A stretch of 43,809 nt of DNA from Planctomycetota bacterium. GTDB lineage: Bacteria; Planctomycetota; UBA8108; UBA1146. The DNA lies in contig JACETR010000017.1 of the NCBI GenBank assembly GCA_013911165.1, positions 1 through 43,809 of the forward strand. Direction: 5' to 3'. The position numbers and the translations under genes are program-made. The notes beneath the pieces are model-generated. The model did no database searches. It saw nothing but the letters and a program-made list of their open reading frames with translations, and had not been told where the DNA came from. This document shows, piece after piece, positions 11,038 through 19,967 of this stretch (the stretch's first letter is position 1; every line of letters starts with the position of its first letter).

Positions 11038-13164
11038 ATGAAGGAAGAGTTCCACTCCCTATTGAGGAATGCTCTGAAAAGTGGTGAAACGGGCCATTTC
11101 CATGCAGGAAAAGGGTCGCTTTGCCGCAAATACACATTCGATGGAAAAGCAGTTCACGTCAGTACCGGGCAAACCATGAACTGGTTCCCAACAGCCCCTG
11201 AACTGCTGGAGTCCATCGAGACTGAAGAACTGGATCGATTACTCGAGTCTTGGCAAAAGGGTGACCATTCCACAACCAAATGGATGTCCGTTCTGCTGAG
11301 CTCTCTCGATAACAACAGAAAACGGGAAACAAATTCCCTCTTCATCGATGAACTCGTCTTTTCATTCTATTTTTGTAAAGACGGCTTCCTCTTCGAAAGA
11401 GGTCAGACCGATTCAATCCCCAAGGTTGACAATCAGACGATCAGCCTGAGTGCATCCGATTTGATTCAACGGATTGACCATATTTCGGAAGATCTGGTAA
11501 GAGCCCATGAACTGTTTCCCTCACTCGATGAAGTCTTGATCCAGTCCTCATTGGGCAAGGATACCTCATCAAAAACACAATCATGGGTATCCCATCGGAT
11601 CTTCGATCTGGTCGATGGATTCAGGGATCTTCAGGAAATCATCTCGAGTTCTCCTTTTGTCCCTCATACCACCTGGATGGTTCTGTCTGAAGGACTCCAA
11701 AATGGGAAACTGTTGAAAAAACGACTTCCTGAGTTCGATTCCTGCAACCCCTCCCACCTCAAACCAGTAGAGCAGAGAGACTTGCTGGATCAGTTACAGC
11801 AAGCCCTCCCACTGGCCGCCAACCCTGTTTCTTTGCTTCATTTGACAGCCAGCACCCAGCAACACCTTGGTGACCACGAAGCAGCAAGACAAACCCAACT
11901 CAAAATTATTGAATCTCACCGGGAATCAAAACGCCTGAAAGAGGCGATTGAGGTACTCGACGAGGTCAGCGCCGGTGACTCTGAGAAATCAGACTTGGCT
12001 GATTTGCGACAGAAACTGGTCATAGAACTCGCTGAACAATATCTGTCCGCAGGAGATCTCGACTTGGGCAGACGCTGGTTACGCGAAGCCATCGATGCCT
12101 CTGACGATGATCAGATCCGGCTGGACCTGATCGCCACCTACAAGAACTCCAGTGATCAGATTCGCGAGGGAACCCGCATCGCAACGCGCCTGTATCGCAG
12201 TGGCCAGAAAAGAAGAGCTCTCCGATTGATGGACAGCCTCGAAGCCCTGCATCCCGACGATGAAGAGATGCAACAGTTACGCCTGGAGTTCCTGATTGAT
12301 CATGGCGAAATGGAAGCCTCAGAAGAGGCCTTGAAACGAATGGCTTCCAGATTGGCCAATGAAGGACGCATCAACCGAGCCAGAAAAGTGGCACGAAGTC
12401 TTTCTCACCTCAAAAAATCCCGGCAAGACACCCCACGAAACTGGTTACCGAACCTGATGCGGTTATTGCCGCGGTTCGCACTGATCTTTTTCTTTGTCAC
12501 CCTTGTCAGCATGGTGATCCTTGCCGAATCCCGTTTGCAGACGTTGATCACCAGCGCTGAGACACTCCCCCCATCCGATTGGCAAAGAAATGCCCGCCCT
12601 TGGTTGATTCTCTTGCCCGATGGCCCCTGGAAAAGCGGCCTCAATACAGCGGCAGCTCTCGTCGCAGATCGAGAAAAGAATCTGGCACATGACTACGCCA
12701 GTCAACGAGCTCAACTTCTCGCTGACGCTCGAAAGTACAGACGCCTGGGTTTGCACTCTCGCTCTATGGATTTGTTGAAAAGTGCCGAATTACAGGGAGC
12801 CAGGGAAGAGTCCCGATCACTCCGGGAGGAATGGGAAAAAGCGGATCAAGAAGCCGCCCACCTCAAAAAATCGGCGGAAAGAGCTCTGGTGGCTGGGGAT
12901 CTTGAGGCATGCCACCAATTCTTGAAAACGCTGATCCTCGAACACCCGGCGCACGACAAATCGATGAACCTTCGATTCCCTGTCATGGTCGATTCCGAAC
13001 CAGGTACGGTGGTCCACTTCGCTGGCGATCAACTGGAAGTTCCGGCGATAATTCTCGTCCACCCCTTTGACGCAACAAAACTGCAACTGCATAGAGCCGG
13101 CAGGAGTGCAGAATATGTCATCACGGCAGAAGGGCCACCACGGAGATTTCTTCCATCTCCCTGA
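11038..13164 (+). CDS. membrane protein with N-terminal DUF4388-like region and TPR-like repeats
   Basis: This is a 708-residue protein without a signal peptide. The first 170 residues (KGSLCRKYTFDGKAVHVSTG, then FYFCKDGFLFERGQ) recall DUF4388/PATAN-type domains found in regulatory proteins; that match is by eye only. Residues about 250-450 contain TPR-like helix pairs (AEQYLSAGDLDLGRRWLREAI; ALRLMDSLEALHPDDEEMQQL). A single membrane helix at about 478-498 follows, then a periplasmic helical segment with heptad-like charged residues and a small C-terminal beta domain. It could transmit a cytoplasmic signal or load to the envelope proteins encoded just upstream. Its stop converges on gatB with a six-base gap. 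Confidence 0.72.
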   Translation: MKEEFHSLLRNALKSGETGHFHAGKGSLCRKYTFDGKAVHVSTGQTMNWFPTAPELLESIETEELDRLLESWQKGDHSTTKWMSVLLSSLDNNRKRETNSLFIDELVFSFYFCKDGFLFERGQTDSIPKVDNQTISLSASDLIQRIDHISEDLVRAHELFPSLDEVLIQSSLGKDTSSKTQSWVSHRIFDLVDGFRDLQEIISSSPFVPHTTWMVLSEGLQNGKLLKKRLPEFDSCNPSHLKPVEQRDLLDQLQQALPLAANPVSLLHLTASTQQHLGDHEAARQTQLKIIESHRESKRLKEAIEVLDEVSAGDSEKSDLADLRQKLVIELAEQYLSAGDLDLGRRWLREAIDASDDDQIRLDLIATYKNSSDQIREGTRIATRLYRSGQKRRALRLMDSLEALHPDDEEMQQLRLEFLIDHGEMEASEEALKRMASRLANEGRINRARKVARSLSHLKKSRQDTPRNWLPNLMRLLPRFALIFFFVTLVSMVILAESRLQTLITSAETLPPSDWQRNARPWLILLPDGPWKSGLNTAAALVADREKNLAHDYASQRAQLLADARKYRRLGLHSRSMDLLKSAELQGAREESRSLREEWEKADQEAAHLKKSAERALVAGDLEACHQFLKTLILEHPAHDKSMNLRFPVMVDSEPGTVVHFAGDQLEVPAIILVHPFDATKLQLHRAGRSAEYVITAEGPPRRFLPSP

Positions 13165-13170
13165 GGACTC

Positions 13171-14595
13171 CTACGACAACCGCGATCGAATCAGTTCCTG
13201 AACCTTTTTCGGATGAGCCTGTCCAGAGCTGAGTTTCATGATCTGTCCCATCAGGAAACCCATAGGCTTCATATCCCCCGCCTTGATCTTGGCAATCGCA
13301 TCTGGATTCTCCTGCATGACCTGATCGACCCACTCGGCCAAGGCATCCGTGTCCTGCTCCTGACTGCCCGCATCTTCGATGAGCGAGTTCAGGGAAACGG
13401 CAGGGTCCAGAGCCTCCTGCAAGAGAGACTTCGCTCTTCCACCGCTGAGGCGATCCTCCTTGACGGCAGCAATCAATGCGGCCAGGTCAGCGGCTTTGAC
13501 AGGGAAATCCTCGATCTTTTCTGAACGGTCATTGAGATGCCTGAGAATTTCTCCCCTGAACCAATTACTTGCAGAAGCAGGATCAGCCCCCGCTTGAATC
13601 ACTTCTTCCAGATAGTCGCCATTCGCCCGGCGAGCCATCAGAGGAACCGTTTCCAATTGAGGGAAGCCGTAATCGTTGAGCCAACGTGACAAACGAACCT
13701 CTGGCATCTCCGGGAGTGCGGTCCGTTGTTCCTCAATATCCTGCGAACCAATCTGCACCACAGGCAGATCCGGCTCCGGGAAATAGCGATAGTCGGGGGA
13801 ATCCTCTTTCCCGCGCATACTCTCGGTGATCTCCCGATCCTGATCCCACAGTCGGGTTTCCTGGCGGATCTCTCCTCCACCGGTCAAAACTTCAATCTGC
13901 CGTGCCGATTCAACAAGAACAGAACGCTCGATAGAAACGAAAGAATTCAGATTCTTCAGTTCGGTCCGAGTACCGTATTCGCTGCTCTCTGCAGGCATGA
14001 CCGAGACATTGACGTCACAGCGCAAATTTCCTTTCTCCATGTCTCCATCACAAACCCCCACCCAGCGCAAGAGATCCCTGACTGAGCGCACGCAGGAAGC
14101 CGCTTCTTTACCTGTCATCGGCAACGGTTCTGACACGATTTCCAACAAAGGAGAACTGCAACGATTCAGATCGATCCGGCTGGTGCCATCCGATTCATGA
14201 ACCGATTTTCCAGCGTCCTCTTCCATGTGAATCCGCACCAGGGGCAACTCTGCGGGTGATCCATCTTCTCGCTCAAAGGGAATGACTCCACCCAAGGCAT
14301 AGGGTCGATAGAACTGACTGATTTGATACCCCTTGGGCAAATCCGGGTAGAAGTAATTCTTCCTGTCGAAACGACTGAATTCCTGAATATCACAGTGGAG
14401 GCAAAGTGCCGCCCGAATCGCACAGCGAATCGCCTCGGATTGCAGAACAGGCAACGCCCCCGGCCAACCGACACAGACAGGACAAATGCTTTCATTGGGG
14501 GAGGTCGATGAACCTCGCCTGCAGGCACAGAACATTTTTGTCTGAGTCGCCATTTGGGCGTGGATTTCGAGTCCGACGACGGTCGTCCAGCTCAT
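13171..14595 (-). CDS. gatB: Asp-tRNA(Asn)/Glu-tRNA(Gln) amidotransferase subunit B
   Basis: GatB binds mischarged tRNA and activates the Glu or Asp side chain for amidation. The 474-residue protein starts TVVGLEIHAQMATQTKMFC, then CPVCVGWPGALPVLQ and the FDRKNYFYPDLPKGYQISQ stretch, all hallmark GatB sequences. The zinc cysteines are CACR and CPVC. The C-terminal YqeY-like tail (MGFLMGQIMKLSSGQAHPK) is present. The ATG at 14595 has GGAGG at 6 nt and overlaps the gatA stop in ATGA, so the two are translationally coupled. The longer frame (to 14625) lies inside gatA and was rejected. It is the last gene of gatCAB. Confidence 0.97.
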   Translation of the reverse strand: MSWTTVVGLEIHAQMATQTKMFCACRRGSSTSPNESICPVCVGWPGALPVLQSEAIRCAIRAALCLHCDIQEFSRFDRKNYFYPDLPKGYQISQFYRPYALGGVIPFEREDGSPAELPLVRIHMEEDAGKSVHESDGTSRIDLNRCSSPLLEIVSEPLPMTGKEAASCVRSVRDLLRWVGVCDGDMEKGNLRCDVNVSVMPAESSEYGTRTELKNLNSFVSIERSVLVESARQIEVLTGGGEIRQETRLWDQDREITESMRGKEDSPDYRYFPEPDLPVVQIGSQDIEEQRTALPEMPEVRLSRWLNDYGFPQLETVPLMARRANGDYLEEVIQAGADPASASNWFRGEILRHLNDRSEKIEDFPVKAADLAALIAAVKEDRLSGGRAKSLLQEALDPAVSLNSLIEDAGSQEQDTDALAEWVDQVMQENPDAIAKIKAGDMKPMGFLMGQIMKLSSGQAHPKKVQELIRSRLS

Positions 14596-16064
14596 TGGGA
14601 TCCTCCCGGCGGAAGCCCTCGCCATGAATTGTCATGGTCCTGCAAACTCGTTGCGAGATCGAGGAGGCGATGATCGTCCCCATGCTTGCCCATCCACTGC
14701 AAACCGATCGGCAACCCCTCAGAATCAAATCCACAGGGAATCGCAACCGCAGGCACACCGGCAAGATTGGCGGTCACCGTCAAAATGTCGCAAGCATACA
14801 GAGCCAACGGATCTGACACTCTTTCACCGATCCTGAAGGGTGCGAAGGGAGAGACTGGCATCATTAGAGAGTCCACCGTATCGAGGGCAGACAACATCTC
14901 CTGACGGATTTCCCGACGGACCTGTTGGGCCTTGCCGTAATAGGCATCGATGTAACCCGAGGAGAGCACAAAAGTTCCCAACATGATGCGTCGGCGAACT
15001 TCTGCTCCAAATCCCTGTCTTCGACTTTTGCTGTACAACTCTTCCAGATCTTCAGATTCCACACGCTGACCGGTGTGGATTCCGTCGAATCTTGCCAAGT
15101 TGGAGGAAGCCTCTGCCGTGGCGATCACTTGATAACAGGCATTGGCTTTGGACAGGGTCCCAAGAGAGACCTCGACCACTTCATGCCCCATCTTTTTCAA
15201 TTTTTCGACAACCTCGACTGTGCGCTGACGAATCTCTGGAGCGATGGCTTCCGTCAATCCTTCGGAAACGAGACCGATTCGCTTCATGGAAGAAGTTTCA
15301 GAAGAATTGAAGGACTGGCTGGTCGCATCCAGAGGATCTCTGCCCTCCATGACAGACAACACCAATTGAGCATCACGGGCATCCCGTGTCAGAGGTCCAA
15401 TCTGGTCTAGACTGGAGCCAAAGGCCACCAAGCCTCGCCTCGAAACCCTGCCCCATGTGGGCTTCATTCCCGTAGCCCCACAAAAGGCTGCCGGCTGACG
15501 TATTGAGCCACCGGTATCGCTTCCGAGATGAAAAGCCCAACCAAAGCTTCCGGCGAGCGCGGCTGCTCCACCACTCGATCCTCCCGGAACACGGTCTCGA
15601 TCCCAGGGATTGTGTACCACTCCGTGATGGGAAGATTCGTTGGAAGCTCCCATGGCAAACTCATCGCAGTTGGATTTGCCCACGAGTATGGCACCCTCGG
15701 CACGCAACCTTGCAACAGCAGTGGAATCCTCAGACGCCGCAAAACCGCGAAGCATGCCACTGGCGGCATCCGTGGTTCCCTCCCTGGTAGCGATGTTCAT
15801 CTTCGCAGTGAAGGGCACTCCCTCCAGACAACCGAGAGGTTTTCCGGAAACTCTGCGCGCATCACTTTCCTCTGCTGCTGCCAGAGCTGAATCGGAAAGG
15901 ATTTCTACCGCCGCTCCAAGATCGCGACCTGTCGAATTCAGGAATTTGAGATAATGACGAATCAACTCGACAGTCGTGCACTTGCCCGTTTTCAGATGGG
16001 CCATGACTTCGAGACTGGTCGATTCAGGTGCGGGCAAAACTCCGCTACCGGGCGATTCACCCAT
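14592..16064 (-). CDS. gatA: Asp-tRNA(Asn)/Glu-tRNA(Gln) amidotransferase subunit A
   Basis: GatA is the amidase-signature glutaminase that supplies ammonia to GatB. In this 490-residue protein the Ser-cisSer-Lys triad can be placed at Lys88 (TAKMNIA), Ser163 (in PGGSSGGAAA) and Ser187 (in GSDTGGSIR); the 75 and 99 residue spacings are those of the family. The residue after the catalytic lysine is Met, where GatA proteins usually have Asp (KDN); everything else looks functional. The ATG at 16064 has GGAGGGG at 6 nt and lies one base after the gatC stop, so it was preferred to the TTG at 16082. It overlaps gatB by four bases. Confidence 0.96.
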   Translation of the reverse strand: MGESPGSGVLPAPESTSLEVMAHLKTGKCTTVELIRHYLKFLNSTGRDLGAAVEILSDSALAAAEESDARRVSGKPLGCLEGVPFTAKMNIATREGTTDAASGMLRGFAASEDSTAVARLRAEGAILVGKSNCDEFAMGASNESSHHGVVHNPWDRDRVPGGSSGGAAALAGSFGWAFHLGSDTGGSIRQPAAFCGATGMKPTWGRVSRRGLVAFGSSLDQIGPLTRDARDAQLVLSVMEGRDPLDATSQSFNSSETSSMKRIGLVSEGLTEAIAPEIRQRTVEVVEKLKKMGHEVVEVSLGTLSKANACYQVIATAEASSNLARFDGIHTGQRVESEDLEELYSKSRRQGFGAEVRRRIMLGTFVLSSGYIDAYYGKAQQVRREIRQEMLSALDTVDSLMMPVSPFAPFRIGERVSDPLALYACDILTVTANLAGVPAVAIPCGFDSEGLPIGLQWMGKHGDDHRLLDLATSLQDHDNSWRGLPPGGSQ

Positions 16065-16065
16065 C

Positions 16066-16431
16066 TCAATCCCCTCCCACAACTCGCGGAGTCACAAAAG
16101 CACCATCTCGCCAATCGGGGGCATTGCTGCCGAGAACTTTCGGATCCCGGGGACCGCCCGGCAGGTCTTCAGTGGCCGCAACATCCTCACGCCATTCACT
16201 GACTGGAAGGGCCGATTCTCCTTCTGTTTCAGAAAAGGAGTCACTTTGTGAACCGGAACCGATTCCCAGATCTGCGACCAGATCGAGAATCTTTTCCATG
16301 TGCTCGACCATTTGCGGGATTTCAGATTCGTCGATTTCCAGTCGAGCAAGGCGAGCGGTCTTGCGCACCAGTTCGGCATCGATCGGAGGACGTCCTGAAT
16401 CAGTTCCGGGATGGGATTCGTCTGTCACCAA
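16066..16431 (-). CDS. gatC: Asp-tRNA(Asn)/Glu-tRNA(Gln) amidotransferase subunit C
   Basis: GatC is the belt-like subunit that holds GatA and GatB together. The 121-residue product has the helical start IDAELVRKTARLARLEIDE and MVEHMEKILDLV, followed by a polar stretch and LPGGPRDPKVLGSNAPDWRDGAFVTPRVV, the conserved C-terminal arm. It is longer than the usual 95-100 residues because of a Ser/Gly/Glu-rich linker (about residues 58-75). There is no ATG: TTG at 16431 and GTG at 16428 are adjacent, with AGAGGAC just upstream. It is first in gatCAB; the promoter should lie in the 206 bases between here and the tRNA-Met terminator. Confidence 0.9.
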   Translation of the reverse strand: MVTDESHPGTDSGRPPIDAELVRKTARLARLEIDESEIPQMVEHMEKILDLVADLGIGSGSQSDSFSETEGESALPVSEWREDVAATEDLPGGPRDPKVLGSNAPDWRDGAFVTPRVVGGD

Positions 16432-16637
16432 CGGGTCCTCTCTGGAACGAAGTTTGCGGGATGCTCTGTCACTGAAAACACCGCGATTCCACGGAAGGGT
16501 TCGACGACAGGGTCGATTCCATGACCGGGAATCCCTGTCTCACAAAGGAGAAAATGACAGCGAAGCGCCGTCGAAACAAGCCCCTGCTCAAGAGAGAGGG
16601 TGGGAGCGACAACTGGGAGCCAAGCAGCCCGAAAACG

Positions 16638-16671
16638 AAAAAACTCCCGGAAGCGTCGCTCCGCGGGAGTT
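16638..16671 (-). terminator. Rho-independent terminator after tRNA-Met
   Basis: On the minus strand an AACTCCCG/CGGGAGTT stem with an inner GGAGC/GCTTC extension (16642-16671) is followed by a T-run (16638-16643). It starts only 11 bases after the tRNA CCA end and should define the tRNA transcript, separating it from gatCAB. Confidence 0.88.
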
Positions 16672-16682
16672 CAATTTTGAAT

Positions 16683-16758
16683 TGGTACCGGCGCAGGGAC
16701 TCGAACCCCGGACCCAAGGATTATGATTCCTTTGCTCTACCAACTGAGCTACACCGGC
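16683..16758 (-). tRNA. tRNA-Met (CAT), elongator type
   Basis: The 76-base cloverleaf has a 7-bp acceptor stem with a G1-U72 wobble, D-arm GCTC/GAGC, a 5-bp anticodon stem AAGGA/TCCTT, loop ATCATAA with anticodon CAT, a T-arm with TTCGAGT loop, and an encoded CCA end. The GGAATCATAATCC arm and the G1-U72 pair are what many bacterial elongator tRNA-Met genes show, so I prefer Met over the lysidine-modified Ile2 tRNA, which shares the CAT anticodon. It is not an initiator tRNA, which would have a 1-72 mismatch and three G-C pairs in the anticodon stem. It diverges from the comF-like gene with a 63-base gap. Confidence 0.93.
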
Positions 16759-16821
16759 ACAGATGAAAAAGATAGCGTGATCCCTCCCCGCTGTCCAGTT
16801 GAGCCGACCAGTTCTGGATCA

Positions 16822-17631
16822 ATGGACGTCCGAAAACGATGCCGGGTTCTTGAAACCCTGAAAAATCTCTGGCTGCCTGAGAGTTGCCGGCTGTGCGCCC
16901 AGCCACCTTTGCCCCCTGCCTTGTTGCCTCCCAGGCGTTTTTTGCAGGGCGATTTCCCTCTTTGTGAATCCTGTGCTCTGGAACTCGAGACATTTAAGAC
17001 AATTTGTGGCCGCTGCCTCCACCTTCCCGGTGCTACGACGACCGATTGCCCCATTTGCCCGGTCAATGTCCCCCTTCGTCCATTCAAGGCTCTGGGCCCC
17101 CATCATGGAACTCTTCGACGCTGGATCCTCAGAGCCAAGCATGGTGATCGCCCCGACCTTGCCAGAGACTTGGCCAGAGCGATGGCCCAGATTTGGAATC
17201 AGTCTCCCGAGTGGAACGGGCAAACTGCGGATCCTGCCCCATTGCTGATTCCGATCCCGAGAAGCCTTTGGCGACTCCTTCTCAAAGGGCAACCGTTGAC
17301 CGCAGCCCTGACCGATGGATTGGCTCTCGATCTGGGTTTGAAAAAGAAATCACTGTTGAGGCAAAACGGAATTGCTGGCCAAGCCGGAAAAAGTGCCCAG
17401 CAAAGAAGAAACCTGCCACCCCAACGATTCAGCGTGAAGGAAAACCTGAGCCGGAATCAGGCAATTCCCCGGTTTCTTCATCGCCTGTTTCCTGATGAGA
17501 AGCCTGCAAGAATCGTCCTCATCGATGACGTCATGACCACTGGGGCCACTCTGAGGACGGCGACTCGTGCTCTTGAAGAAGCGGGTCACCGGGTTGTCGG
17601 CTGGATGACGGCCAGCGTCACCCCGGAATAA
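16822..17631 (+). CDS. comF: ComF-like amidophosphoribosyltransferase family protein
   Basis: This 269-residue protein matches the ComF family, linked to DNA uptake in competent bacteria but widespread elsewhere. The N-terminal double zinc ribbon has Cys pairs at 22/25, 48/51, 62/65 and 76/79. The phosphoribosyltransferase fold carries a PRPP loop, IVLIDDVMTTGAT, at 231-243, and the AGKSAQQRRN stretch (188-197) is typical of ComF. The ATG at 16822 is used because the longer frame from 16723 runs into the tRNA-Met gene; its ribosome site is weak. It stands alone on the plus strand. Whether it acts in DNA uptake here cannot be told, as no com pilus genes are nearby. Confidence 0.9.
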   Translation: MDVRKRCRVLETLKNLWLPESCRLCAQPPLPPALLPPRRFLQGDFPLCESCALELETFKTICGRCLHLPGATTTDCPICPVNVPLRPFKALGPHHGTLRRWILRAKHGDRPDLARDLARAMAQIWNQSPEWNGQTADPAPLLIPIPRSLWRLLLKGQPLTAALTDGLALDLGLKKKSLLRQNGIAGQAGKSAQQRRNLPPQRFSVKENLSRNQAIPRFLHRLFPDEKPARIVLIDDVMTTGATLRTATRALEEAGHRVVGWMTASVTPE

Positions 17632-17637
17632 CCACCC

Positions 17638-17697
17638 TCAGTGAATCCGGGTCAGTGAATCAGATCAGGAAGTCAAACTCAGGATGTCAAACTCAGG
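17638..17697. repeat. short tandem repeats in a convergent gap
   Basis: TCAGTGAATC occurs twice (17638-17647 and 17652-17661), and GTCAAACTCAGG twice with a 14-base period (17672-17683 and 17686-17697). The second pair reaches into the last codons of the methyltransferase and repeats its stop-codon context. Replication slippage is the simplest explanation. Confidence 0.6.
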
Positions 17698-18541
17698 GAG
17701 TCGCCACCAGGTAGGCGATCCACGCTTCGGTATTTTCAGCATGGGTCTCCTTGGTGAATTCACCGTTGCCATCACCGTCTTTGTCGGTGCCTTCCCAGTA
17801 GACATCCACTTTGCCAAAACCGGCATCGAGCAGCAGGTCCTGAGCCTCGCGCATGCCATACCTGCGCCAGTCATAGGTAAAGGCTTTCTTCATGGCCGAG
17901 CCATCCTTGAACTTGAAGTGGATATGGCACAGCAATTCGTCTGAGATTCCGCAGACTTTGTCCTGATCCCAAACGTACAGAAAATCCTTGCCGTCCAACT
18001 CCTTGTCGTGCTCTTCCTCGACTTCGATGTAGGCTTCACTGCCTCCATAGATATCGAGTACAAAAACTCCCTCATCGGTCAGGCTTTTGCGAACAGAACG
18101 GAAATAGTTCAGAAGCTGCTCTTTCTTCTTGAAAATCCACCATGAAAAATTCATGGCGCATACGACGTCGATGGGATCCAGCGGTGCTTCGAGAACATCC
18201 GCCACCTTGAGTTGGATTCGGCTCTGCTCATCTTCTGTCAGCGGCGCAACGTTGTGGGTCATTCCCCATTCCACAGTCGGTTCGTCCAGATCATATCCGA
18301 TCGCCCGTCGATCCGACTTCTCCTTGACCCATGTGGCCGAAAGGAAACCGGTCCCGCAAAAATCCTCACGCAACAGGATCGGTCGCCGGTCATAGTTGGC
18401 AACAAAGACCTCTTCCATGAATCTTGTATCTGCCTCGGGTTCCTGAACTGCGCTCTGATACAGTGCATGCCGATCGGTGTTTTTTGCCGTCAGCATGTCC
18501 TTCTTCTTCTTTGCACCACGAGTTTTTTTTGTTTTTGGCAT
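17693..18541 (-). CDS. class I SAM-dependent methyltransferase
   Basis: The 282-residue cytoplasmic protein starts with a lysine-rich tail (MPKTKKTRGAKKKK), which may bind nucleic acid. A Rossmann methyltransferase core follows: LREDFCGTGFLSATW (motif I, about residues 57-71), AIGYDLDEPTVEWG with the acidic ribose-binding residue (motif II), LKVADVLEAP, then VVCAMNFSWWIF (motif IV) and GVFVLDIYGG. The substrate cannot be deduced; this is the general Methyltransf_25-like class. The ATG at 18541 has GAGGGG very close upstream. It stands 100 bases downstream of the FAD oxidoreductase on the same strand's opposite side of a gap with no visible terminator, so a shared transcript is possible: the oxidoreductase gene ends at 18642. 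Confidence 0.82.
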   Translation of the reverse strand: MPKTKKTRGAKKKKDMLTAKNTDRHALYQSAVQEPEADTRFMEEVFVANYDRRPILLREDFCGTGFLSATWVKEKSDRRAIGYDLDEPTVEWGMTHNVAPLTEDEQSRIQLKVADVLEAPLDPIDVVCAMNFSWWIFKKKEQLLNYFRSVRKSLTDEGVFVLDIYGGSEAYIEVEEEHDKELDGKDFLYVWDQDKVCGISDELLCHIHFKFKDGSAMKKAFTYDWRRYGMREAQDLLLDAGFGKVDVYWEGTDKDGDGNGEFTKETHAENTEAWIAYLVATP

Positions 18542-18641
18542 AACCCCTCAAATCATTCACAGGAAGATTCCGGTATCGGTCTCCACAACCCGTATCCCCC
18601 CGGTCGTGGACCTTTGAATCATCAGGCCCTATGGGCTCAAC

Positions 18642-19793
18642 TCAAGACAAACTCTTCGAAGAGGAAACAAATCGATCTTCGGACCACGCCCAATCTGCGG
18701 AGCTATTCTCACCCAGCACACCGTCGGCAACACGCTCACCCACCGCCAAGGCACAGGTGACTCCATGCCCTCCCAGACCCACTGCCCAATGCCAACCGTC
18801 ACACCGGGAGTCCGACCCCAACAGGAACTTGCGGTCGGGACAGAAGGTCCGCTGCCCCACCCAGGATGAGAGGCACTTCAGGAATTGCCCGGAAGGATCC
18901 CAACTGCTCTTCACCTTTTCTCGCCAATAATCCTCCAGATCAGTGGAGAGATTCAGGACCCCTGCAGCGGCTTCCTCTTCTTCACAGGCACTCCATAAAA
19001 GGGAACCACTCATCTGCCGGAGGTACCAACCAGCAAGATCCGACCAGATCCACGGACGAGCCTGATTTCCGAATCCACCGGAATCCGTGATCAAACAACC
19101 CCGATTGGTCACGTTCAATGAGATGGGCATCTCGCTCGCCTCGGAGAACTTCGCGGCCCAGGCTCCATTGGCGATGACCACCTGACCACACAGGACTTCC
19201 CCGATGATCCGGTTCCGACTGGAGCCATCGCGCACTTCGATCTGAAACCCACCGGATTCCATTATTTTGACACGACCCGCAGTTGCTCCGAATGCGACAT
19301 TTCCACCGCCTGACACCAATTCCTCCATCAGGCTCCCCAGAAGTTTGGGGACATCGATGATGCCATCGGTCGGGGTCCAGTACGCTTGCCCCCCCGGCCA
19401 CGACTGAAGCTCTGGGTAATGCTGGCGGACTTCATCTTCCGACAGACATCGGTGCTCCACCTGAGCCCATGAGGAATCGGGAACATGGTTCTCGTCGGAA
19501 ATTATCAGCGAGCCGGAGTGTCGAAAAAGGTCGGGGCATTGCTGATGCCGCCGCCGAATCAAATCGGCTCCCCTGACACACAACCCGGTGGTCTGTGGAT
19601 CTTCAGCGGCCTGACGAACCAATCCGGCGTTTTTCCCGCTCGAATGGGCTCCGGGCACGGTTTCAGACTCGAGAACGAGGATCGAATGACAGCCTTGGGA
19701 ACACAAAGAGGCAGCGGTTGCCAATCCGGCGAGCCCTCCGCCGACGACGACCACTTCAAATCGCTCTCCCGATAGGCCGGAAACAGACGTCAT
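18642..19793 (-). CDS. DadA/DAO-family FAD-dependent oxidoreductase
   Basis: This 383-residue protein belongs to the D-amino acid oxidase-like fold. The dinucleotide-binding motif VVVGGGLAGLATAASL is at residues 14-29, with the acidic ribose contact LVLESE at about 38-43. The SGKNAGLVRQ segment corresponds to the FAD-contacting SxxNxGxxR region of glycine/sarcosine-type oxidases. VVIANGAWAAKF and the C-terminal GWHWAVGLGGHGVTCALAVGE complete the FAD site. The substrate is probably a D-amino acid or N-methyl amino acid, but specificity cannot be read. There is no signal peptide. GGAGG precedes the ATG closely. It is divergent from the SLC13 transporter, which could supply or remove a related carboxylate. 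Confidence 0.87.
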   Translation of the reverse strand: MTSVSGLSGERFEVVVVGGGLAGLATAASLCSQGCHSILVLESETVPGAHSSGKNAGLVRQAAEDPQTTGLCVRGADLIRRRHQQCPDLFRHSGSLIISDENHVPDSSWAQVEHRCLSEDEVRQHYPELQSWPGGQAYWTPTDGIIDVPKLLGSLMEELVSGGGNVAFGATAGRVKIMESGGFQIEVRDGSSRNRIIGEVLCGQVVIANGAWAAKFSEASEMPISLNVTNRGCLITDSGGFGNQARPWIWSDLAGWYLRQMSGSLLWSACEEEEAAAGVLNLSTDLEDYWREKVKSSWDPSGQFLKCLSSWVGQRTFCPDRKFLLGSDSRCDGWHWAVGLGGHGVTCALAVGERVADGVLGENSSADWAWSEDRFVSSSKSLS

Positions 19794-19967
19794 AATCCTC
19801 CACTGATCGGGAGATCCCAGACAACCTGCCTGTCTCTCGCGGATTGGACTGGAGAGAAGGAGGTGATCCCCGTTATCCTCTCAGGCTAACCTCCGGCGTG
19901 GTCCGGGGACATGAATACGCAGACAAGTTGACCAACTTGTGCCCACCCGGGGAACAGGAGTCGAAGA

